A stretch of DNA of 64,000 bases from Nereocystis luetkeana (lineage: Eukaryota > Sar > Phaeophyceae > Laminariales > Laminariaceae). The DNA is taken from assembly GCA_031213475.1 (NCBI GenBank), contig JARUPZ010000004.1, forward strand, positions 1,126,501 to 1,190,500, written 5' to 3'. Below, piece after piece: positions 56,139 to 64,000 of the stretch; positions within the stretch are counted from its first letter, which is position 1; every line of letters starts with the position of its first letter. The notes beneath the pieces are model-generated. The model saw only the letters and a list, made by a program, of their open reading frames with translations, was not told where the DNA came from and did no database searches. The position numbers and the translations under genes are program-made.

Positions 56139-59100
56139 ATGGGTGCCACCGGGAGCAAGACGCCGCGCGCCTCGACGAAGGAGGGACGGCAAGCGGGACT
56201 AAAGTTGTGAGTTCAGTGCCTGCTGGTGTTTTTGGTGTGCTCGTTCTGGTTTTGGTCGTTTGGTCTACGACTCTACTCCGCACCCCCCCCCCCCCCTTTA
56301 GTAGGGATGTGCCTTACGCGCCTGCTCAGGCTGATGCCCTCGCTTTGCTGGGCATTCTCCCTGCTTGAGCACGCTTCCCCCCCCCCCGATGAGGGATGGA
56401 TGCGTGTGCTGTTGGAGGCGCATGCCCTTCCATAAACGCCAGTCCGTCCCGTGCCGAGGATCATACTGCTGTAACACACGTATCGTACTGAAGCACGGGC
56501 ATAATACACTGTAAATGTGTGCTTGCCCCACGTATTTGACTGCTTGTACACACCAGATACAGAGTGCGAATGCGCACTTTTGCATAAACCCCGAGATATA
56601 CGTCCTCTCTAAAATGTCGAGGCTTGAGTACGGCGCACAAGTGCTGAGTCCTGATTCCTTCGCATCTGATATGGATGGCAAGGGGCTTCGTTCACCATGC
56701 ATGCTGTGCCAGCAGCGGGGTTGTCGAAATCACGAATCACGAACGACGTTGCCAGGTTTCCACAGATGACCTACAAAGCCGGCCTATACCATCCCTATCA
56801 TTGCCTATTAATAGGAGTGATTATTAGTACCTGGTATTCAATAGTACTGCTGTAGTACCGGGTGTACCACTGTACCTTTTGTACTGCTGCTGTAGACTAC
56901 CCACTACCTACATGTCATGTATGGATACAACAGCAGCAGTACAACGTTTCATATTATACTGCTGACATTAATACAATATTACTGCTACGATACTATTAAT
57001 ACGAGTTCTACAGCAGCAAGTACTGTCGCTCCTGCCCGGCTATTATTAATACTGCTGTTGGTACCACTCCTCCTACGAGTACTGCCGGTACTACTTTGTA
57101 CGGGCGTTGACACTATTAATAGTAGCACCTGTACGGCAGTACACAATTCGATGCGAGTCGACGAGGGAAAAAAAGGCTGAAATCTTCTCGCGATAAAAAT
57201 GAAGGCACATACCGTAGCGGGAAGGGGGGATAAGAGCCTGCTATGTGACCCCGGATCTGAATTACGAGTTGGAAGGAGAGAGAGAAAAAGATGTGCGAAG
57301 ATAATAAATATGATGAGCAAAAAAAAAAAAAAAAAAAAGTACCGGTACTCTGAATACTTAAGGTACTATACCAACCAGGTACCAGGTACAAGTTAACAGC
57401 TACCACTCGTATACCGGAACATCAGTACCCGTACATACAGTAGAAACTTGTACACGTTCTTACTGATGATAACTTCGTACGTACCTGGTACCTGGTACTC
57501 TGTCTGCTGTACACATTGCTGCTGCTGTGAACGGTACTTGGCATTTGAGCCAGTAATCCTGCCTTTCAAACGTACCTGTACATCATAACACCACTCCCAC
57601 TAAATACTGCTTTACGGGTGCTGCCTGTCGGGGTCTCTTTCGCTCCCGCTGTTTTTTTTTTTTAATTGGAACGTGGGACGCTATAAATATTGATAGTATC
57701 AAATAGTCAACCAGCGTGGAAAAATGTTGTGTTCGTCAGGCGACCATGGGCTGGCGACAAACTGGGAGCGCATCGAAAGAGCTCTCACACAATGCAATTC
57801 TCGATAATGGAAGCTTAGCATGCCAGAGCAGGGACTTGGAACGTCTCAAAACGCGCTACGTTTCGGGTACCAGGTATTTGTTTTCGGGCTCGTGCCGTAC
57901 CCAAGCACACCCCGAACTCCAGTAGTACCTGTACTTGCGTACGCATCTGGTACTAATGGTCACCTTTTTTTCGGCATTTCCCCCCTCGAAGTCGCAGAGG
58001 GGTCAACAACTCTGTTGCGTCTGTTGTGCGTTGTGGTGGGGGATGTATGATGTTCATATTTGCTCTCAGCAGTTACATGGTTATGAACACACGCCAGCTA
58101 TCACGATACGATGGTACCGTCCCTACGTGGTGCTTGTGATTTCATTTCTCACCATCGCATGTGTAAGATGTAATAATATGTACGACCGTAGAATGCAGTC
58201 AAGACCCAGGTCGCACCCGGTGATCGACTCTTACACTAGAGCGCTCATTTATGTATCATATATTCATACCAGGTATCATCAGTACTTTCAATCTGTAAGT
58301 ACAGCCCACTAAGGAAACCAGCTCCAATAACCAGAACACTAGAACGCCAAGTTGAGATTTTTACGGGGTAATCTTACATCCGCAGTCATCTTTAGAGTAG
58401 ACCGCACCCAAAACCTTATTTCACCACCCTGTACCAGCTTTCCTGTTGTACGGTACGGCAGTCTATTTATGCCGTCTATTAATAGTTGCTGTGGTCATTC
58501 ATATATACCAGGTACCTGGTATGCGATTGTTAATTGTACATCAACACTAAACTATCAATTCTTTATTTTTGTTCGTATATACCTGGTACAAACGAGTGTG
58601 CAGGTGCTACTCGCTCCTCTTCCAATATCATACTCGCACGCGCATACCAGGTCTGTACGTCTGTCCGTGCGTCTTATATACTCGCGCGGGAGTTTTACTC
58701 AATATTTCGCAGCAGCGACAAGCAGTACTTCCGTATTTTCATTTTTGTTGCTGCGAATCCAAGCTGGATTTTGCTGTTCTGTCAGCTTTGACCCACCCGC
58801 CCAAGATTGCAAGATTTCGGCTATTGAGTTTGACACCGCCGGAAACGTGACACATGGATCGCACAGCTGAACTACAGCAGTACGAAACTTTTTTCTGTCG
58901 ACTTATTATGATAATTACGGATAGCCCCGATATAAGCCTGATTGATGTGCCACCACAACTATTACTATTAATAGTGTACTTCGTATGGCAGTGTCACAAT
59001 CCGCAATGATTCGCATATCGGCGTGCCGAATTTTGAATTCCAGATTCAACATTGCCCATTTTTTTCTTTTTCTTCGATTCGATTGGTTTTTCTTCGTTTC

Positions 59101-62100
59101 TTTCGATTTTCCCTTCCTTCAACGCATGCTAGAATGTTCATGTCGTGCCTGTCGTATCCAGTACAATGACATTGCATTGTCTACTTGTCTACTTATTATT
59201 ACTCCAAACAATGACGTAGTGCTGCAGTTTCTCTGTGTTGCAGTTTTGTGACCACAGAACTTGCCATTATATTATGTACCAGGTATCTCTCGAGTATTGT
59301 CGACGGATAGAATGAGTAGCTTGATAATGTGGAGAACAAGAGACACACGGATGAAATGACATGATATGATACATACGATGCTCGCAAGGAAGAACTGGGT
59401 ACTATTAATACTAAATTCTATACCTGGTGTATACTCCTATTCGACTTATCTAGTTTTTGCCCGTCAACGCCTCTCTAGCCGTAATACTGTACGTCTATTA
59501 TCATAATACGTACCTGGTATTAATACTCGTAGTGTTTTTCTATTTTAGAGTGTTATACTAATATTATCATTCTGGGGAGATCCTCGACGGGGCATGAGTG
59601 CCGACTGTCGATTTATTTGAATTTGATACCTGGTACGAGTACCCTTGGTACCTGATACATGTTATATCTATAAAGACCTACCAGGTATGCCAATGGAAAC
59701 GCGAAGTTCAAAAGTTTTTTTTCAAATACATTGCTTTCAAAGAACAACCGAAAATTTCCTCGTACCGCCGCTGATGGGAAAAAAAGGGAAAATGTTTGAT
59801 TTTTCATCTGTTTTTTCCCAACGGCTGCAGGCGGCGGGCGCAATTTGTTTTTTCTGGTTGCAAATTGTCAACACGGTGATAGAAACCAGCTCTTGCGACG
59901 ACCGACGCTCGATCTCGACATAGACTCAGCCCACGGCCAACCCGCTAGATATCTGGCAAGGCCAACGAATATAGATGATGGCCTCGAAGATATCAGGTGG
60001 ATCCATGGTCGAGGGGGCGAGAGCTTGCCGGCCGCGTGCTATGGTATCCTCCCAAACCTGAACTAAAGCCTATTTTTTGCCATTCGAGCCGCCACATGAC
60101 ACCGGCCATGGTGTGAAGACGGTGACTCTAGGGTGGGTCGGAACCCCTAACGAGCGCACTCTGTTCAGAATTCATGACGCAATTGTTGGTTTTGTTGATC
60201 CATGTCTGTCGAGGACTCGGAATCTCGCCGCTTCGTACCAAAGATCGGTCTGGGTTTTTCTCAAGCCGATGTTGGCCCAACATCGGCCCCAGATTCCCAA
60301 CATCGGCCCCAGATTTGCTTTTTTCGGGCTTTTCCAAAAGTTAGGAACTTTTTTTTTTTTTTTTACGTGGCCCATGGGAAGCGTGTTCTATTTTTTTTTG
60401 GAGGGTATCTTCTATTATTCAAACTTTTTATTGATACTTCCCATTGGCATACCTGGTAGGTCTTTAACTCGTACCTGGTACTCGTTTTTTCAAAATAAAA
60501 AACAGCAGCAGGATCAATTGAGCAGTATTGGTCAGCCGGGTGAACTGTTCGTTCCGAATTAGCGCTGGCGGCAGCTGGATGAAAAATGGGAAATGAAAGA
60601 TGGAAAAGTGCTGCTGCTGTGTGTTTCCTTTTTCCTTTTCCTCCTGCTTTTGTCCAACCATTGTTTATTATATTTGTAATCTGAGTTTTACGGTCGCACC
60701 AAGTCGCGAATACGTGCGGATTCGATAGACTAGAAAAACTTTTCAACTTTACCGTTGGTTAAATTTAAAATATACCACTGAGATTCACAGCCAAAACCTC
60801 GCACGAAAGCACGACAGCACAAAAGCACGAAGACGGAAGATCATTCGTGTATTTCGTCGTGGGTGTTTTGAACTTTTGAACTTTTGAACCAGGTCTTCCG
60901 TACCTTATCATGCCTGGTATGAAACAAGTCTCTCGTTTTAAAATATTATAACATTAGCTTTATTAACAAACTACCGTGACCTGGTATGTTACACGACATT
61001 TACTCCTGACGTTGGGGTCACTACTAAAGCTACTATAATATCATCAATATTATCAATATTACTGTACCTGGTAGCTATTACGGGGGACCATAGTAAATAG
61101 GACCAAAGAGTGTGATTAATACTAAAAATAGCGAAATATATACCTGGTAGGTTTTTGTTTGTACCCTAGATCCTATTTCACATATACCTGGTAGCCTGTA
61201 ATAAACTAGCAAACTTTCTGTGACCTAGTATACGTATATACGACATTTTACGATACTCCCGGTCGTGGGGTCTCACCTACTCAAGCTACCCGACTACCTG
61301 TGCTTTGAAAATACCAGGTATATACTGGTACTTCGCACGCGTGTATATTTTCGCCATCCATTGTAGTATTTTCTCCCGTCATATACTCTTTCCGTCCTGC
61401 TTCTGTCATGAAAGTATTTGTATTATTACAGGTAGCACCTCAGATCCGGGTCACCATACATGCTGTAGTACGTACCAGGTACGAGGCATATACAAGGTTC
61501 CTTTCCCTCAGGGACATGCCTAAGCGAGTGACGCATGACGATTTGAGAACCATGCTCCTAAAGCAGTGCGTCTCAATAATTGTGCAGAACTGCACCTGCA
61601 TTTTTTGGGAGAAAGCATACTCGGGAATAGTGTAGCACTGCTGCTACGAACTGTTAACTGAATCGTCTTCCATGGATTTTGTTGACGACTCTGCTGAATA
61701 ATGTACGCTTTTTTTGTCAGTATGATATAAATGTATTACTGTGCATACCAGGTACGAGGTATCTTTGTTGTGGCGATCACGGCGAAAAATACCCCTGCCG
61801 CACTAATCCGAGGGCTGCCGGCGAAAAAAAGGCTTCAACGCACTCCAGGCATGACGCTCGGCACACATCGCCCGCACACCCACGGAACACAAAAGTACAG
61901 TATTAATAGTAGTGCGATAGTAGTTACAGGAATATAATAGGGTGCACCGAAGCAGGGGCTGGAAATATTGACCAGCCTCGGCTGCCCACGAAAATCACTG
62001 CGGCTGCAGCAGCAGCAGCAGCGAGCCGTACCTGTGGCAGCATGTTGTGTATGTACCTGGTATGAAAGAGCAGAGCCCCCCAGCTCTACAGATCGCATGG

Positions 62101-63350
62101 TCCGATAAAAAACAACTATGTAGGAAGCCACAGCAGACCAGTGCGGGCAAACTACCGCACACGCGTGATGTTGCTTCCTGCTCTGCTGGCGGGTGGCAGG
62201 CGTGTATAGCGTTGTAGCCAGCTGGTTGTTAATCGCACCCTGCACCTCTCATGTGATGTTTGTCGTCTGTGGTGTCTGGGTTACGCACATGATACTTCGC
62301 CCAAGAATAAAGTTGAAAACACAACTTGAAAAACAAAAAATATGATCTCTGCTACAGTAGGATCAAACTCGCGCCTTCAAGTCCAAAATCGGGCATCGTG
62401 ACCGTTTCACCATATTTCGAAAGATCCGTAGTGTTATTTTTAGTGGCGCGCGACACACCGGACGCACATGCGCAGCACAGCAGAAAAGAAAGAAGCGATG
62501 ACGGATGACAGATCGCAGCGTCCGATCAAGCAATCAGTCACAGCAGTACACCCGCACGCGCGTGGTGTTTCTGGCCGCTGCTTGTGCTGTTGGGCGGAGT
62601 TGTAGCGTTGTGTGTATTCTCTGCATTGCTGTATTTGCTGTCTACAGCAGGTGCAGTAGATGTCTGGTTTGTGCTCGCGGCAAACCAACACGAAACATCG
62701 GAAATAGAAGGACCGTTGGCCGGTGGCGTATAAAATTCAGTCCAAACGGTGCTTACATTTCCGTCCACAGCAGTTAGCGTTGGTCTGTGACACGTAGCGG
62801 CGGCAAAGACAGGTATAGATGGCGGATTAAGGACCGCAGGCTCCGATAAACACAACTACAGCAGTAGCCACAGCAACTCAGCGCAGATGGGTGTGTCACA
62901 CACGCACGGTGTTGCCTGCTGGTGCTCGTGGGCGGCAGCGTTGTAACTTTGTGCCTTCTTACTGTTGTCTGTTGTCTACCTGATACCTGATACATGTCTG
63001 GGCTGTGTGCCCATGGGGGCCGAGGGGGAAAAACAGGCAACATTCTACCTGTACGTACGTACAAAATAAGGCCTCTCGTACTTGATACATGTCTGGGCTG
63101 TGTGCCCATGGGGGCCGAGGGGGGAAAACAGGCAACATTCTACCTGTACGTACGTACAAAATAAGGCCTCTCGTACTGAATGAAACCAGGGAAATCGTCT
63201 TGTCCACTCCCGCCGAAAAAAAGTCATTGAGGACTGACTTGCCACGCGCTCCAGAGGGCATGGATCGCCCCCGGACCTCGACCAATGTGTTCGGCCGGGC
63301 TTCCCGTGTCGACTACTTTGCGTTTTGCCAAAAAGTGCTCGTACGCAAAG
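56139..63350 (+). CDS. Putative N-myristoylated protein, partial model, function unknown
   Basis: Seen: ATG at 56139 opens with MGATGSKTPRASTKEGRQAG and meets a strong GTGAGT donor after 56206 (phase 2). A phase-compatible exon at 63190-63350 encodes a charged stretch (EIVLSTPAEKKSLRTDLPR ... ASRVDYFAFCQKVLVRK) with acceptor CAG and donor GTAGTT. A third candidate exon, 57715-57872, has phase 2 at both ends and fits between them; its donor lies inside a TACCAGGTA motif. Known: Gly2 followed by small residues and Ser6-Lys7 fits an N-myristoylation signal. Inferred: a membrane-anchored protein transcribed away from the ferredoxin gene. Nothing in the visible residues identifies a family. The gene would continue beyond 63350, perhaps past the window. 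The first exon is moderately convincing; linking it to the later exons rests on phase alone. Confidence 0.35.
57130..57320 (+). mobile_element. Dispersed family L copy
   Basis: ATTCGATGCGAGTCGACGAG through TGACCCCGGATCTGAATTAC, ending near an A-run (57320-57339). Confidence 0.6.
59690..60440 (+). mobile_element. Element H, full copy
   Basis: About 750 bp matching both halves of the interrupted copy at 5560-5860 and 6985-7400. CCATTGGCATA-like tracts occur at the two ends in inverse relation (ATGCCAATGG at 59688, CCCATTGGCATACC at 60440), so it may have terminal inverted repeats. Only short frames are open. Confidence 0.6.
61076..61203. mobile_element. MITE-A copy, right arm decayed
   Basis: TATTACGGGGGACCATAG left arm. 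In the right arm TACCTGGTAG motifs have replaced part of the sequence. Confidence 0.65.
62988..63177 (+). repeat. 95-bp direct tandem duplication
   Basis: TGATACATGTCTGGGCTGTG through GGCCTCTCGTACT is present twice with almost no differences. It sits just before the proposed exon at 63190. Confidence 0.92.
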
Positions 63351-63419
63351 GTAGTTATGTTCGAGAAAGTACGAACTTTTCTCAAACATAACTACTGCTG
63401 TATACGAAAGATAGTAAAC

Positions 63420-63610
63420 TCTTCTCTCCCCTCCCCACTCGTAGGTTTGAGCCTTGCATTCTTGTTGCGAGAAGGCTTCAGCTCTTTCTTCCGTTGTCGA
63501 CTCGTGTCGAATAACGCCTACCCACTCTACGAAGCCGCTCTCCGCAATTAGTTCCTTGTTGTTTATCCAAAGGAAGATAAAAATATCACCACGTTGGGAT
63601 TCGAATTCGG
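63420..63610 (-). mobile_element. Dispersed family L copy, inverted
   Basis: Inverse of the family landmarks (GAGAAGGCTTCAGCTCTTTC, TTGTCGACTCGTGTCGAAT), with ACGTTGGGATTCGAATTCGG at the far side. Confidence 0.55.
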
Positions 63611-64000
63611 ATAACAATGCTATTAATATTTGTATCAATAGAAGTGATAGCATTTAAGGCCAACTACTATTATAGACTACCGGGGCAACTGGTTCTGCTG
63701 TATATTGTCCATAGCATCCTACTAATGATATAGTACAATACCAGTTCGTGGTATGTCATATTTAGACGGGTATGGTATTGAGGTTGAGTAAGGCTGTAAG
63801 ATGTACGGGTTGTATTCGTCTGTAATATGGCACCAGGTGTAATATATAGGTGACCGTTGGTAAGTTTTGCCCCGTTCTGCCGGCGGGTAGAACACGGCCA
63901 AACCCGAATAAAAACCCGGGCAAACACAGGTACAAACCCGGGTAAGTAGATATTTGGCGCTTCGCTGAAAGGCTACCCGACTACCCGAGTGTAGTACCCA

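Noticed and set aside
62335-62415. tRNA-like piece (minus strand, GAGTTTGATCC)
   Set aside because: Resembles a B box only; no complete cloverleaf could be drawn.
63045-63653. 202-codon minus-strand frame
   Set aside because: Spans a 95-bp duplication and a family L copy; no domain or splice context.

Overview
The window looks like nuclear DNA of a photosynthetic stramenopile (an alga with a secondary red plastid). The main evidence is a minus-strand gene whose product starts with a signal peptide, has Phe directly after the predicted cleavage site, then a transit-peptide-like stretch and a plant-type 2Fe-2S ferredoxin domain. Genes are split into very small exons by introns of 0.8-5.5 kb. 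Only about 5-6% of the window is recognisably coding, and the rest is dense with repeats. The species cannot be named from sequence alone.

Three genes could be assembled by hand from exons whose reading phases agree at every junction. (1) Plus strand, 2973-21688: a patatin-like phospholipase of the RssA-like GSSAG type, 8 exons (three of only 32, 50 and 43 nt), about 411 aa. (2) Plus strand, 26278-36535: a nuclear, low-complexity protein with two CW-type zinc fingers, 5 exons, about 609 aa, probably a histone-methylation reader. (3) Minus strand, 55528-44713: a plastid-targeted 2Fe-2S ferredoxin-domain protein of 156 aa in 3 exons over 10.8 kb. A putative N-myristoylated protein starts divergently at 56139 and may run off the right side. 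A possible first exon lies on the minus strand at 43497.

Non-coding layout: 1-2.9 kb is intergenic with simple repeats and transposon remnants. 4-21 kb is patatin introns holding DNA-transposon relics, LINE 3' ends and a SINE-like family. 21.7-26.2 kb is intergenic. 26.5-36 kb is CW-gene introns with a LINE 3' end and a 24-bp satellite. 36.5-44.7 kb is intergenic with minisatellites and repeats. 44.8-55.3 kb is the two ferredoxin introns, one of which contains a tandem array of decayed copies of the next exon's acceptor region. 56-64 kb is rich in short palindromes.

The repeat families recur across the window: piggyBac-like TTAA MITEs, a ~110-bp MITE family, an element with ATCTACAGAT subterminal repeats, several TIR elements, and LINE and SINE-like retroposons that share a GAGTAC + poly(C) 3' tail. 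Those C-rich tails sit directly upstream of several 3' splice sites, so retroposition and splicing may be linked here. All gene models are by-eye predictions without transcript support.
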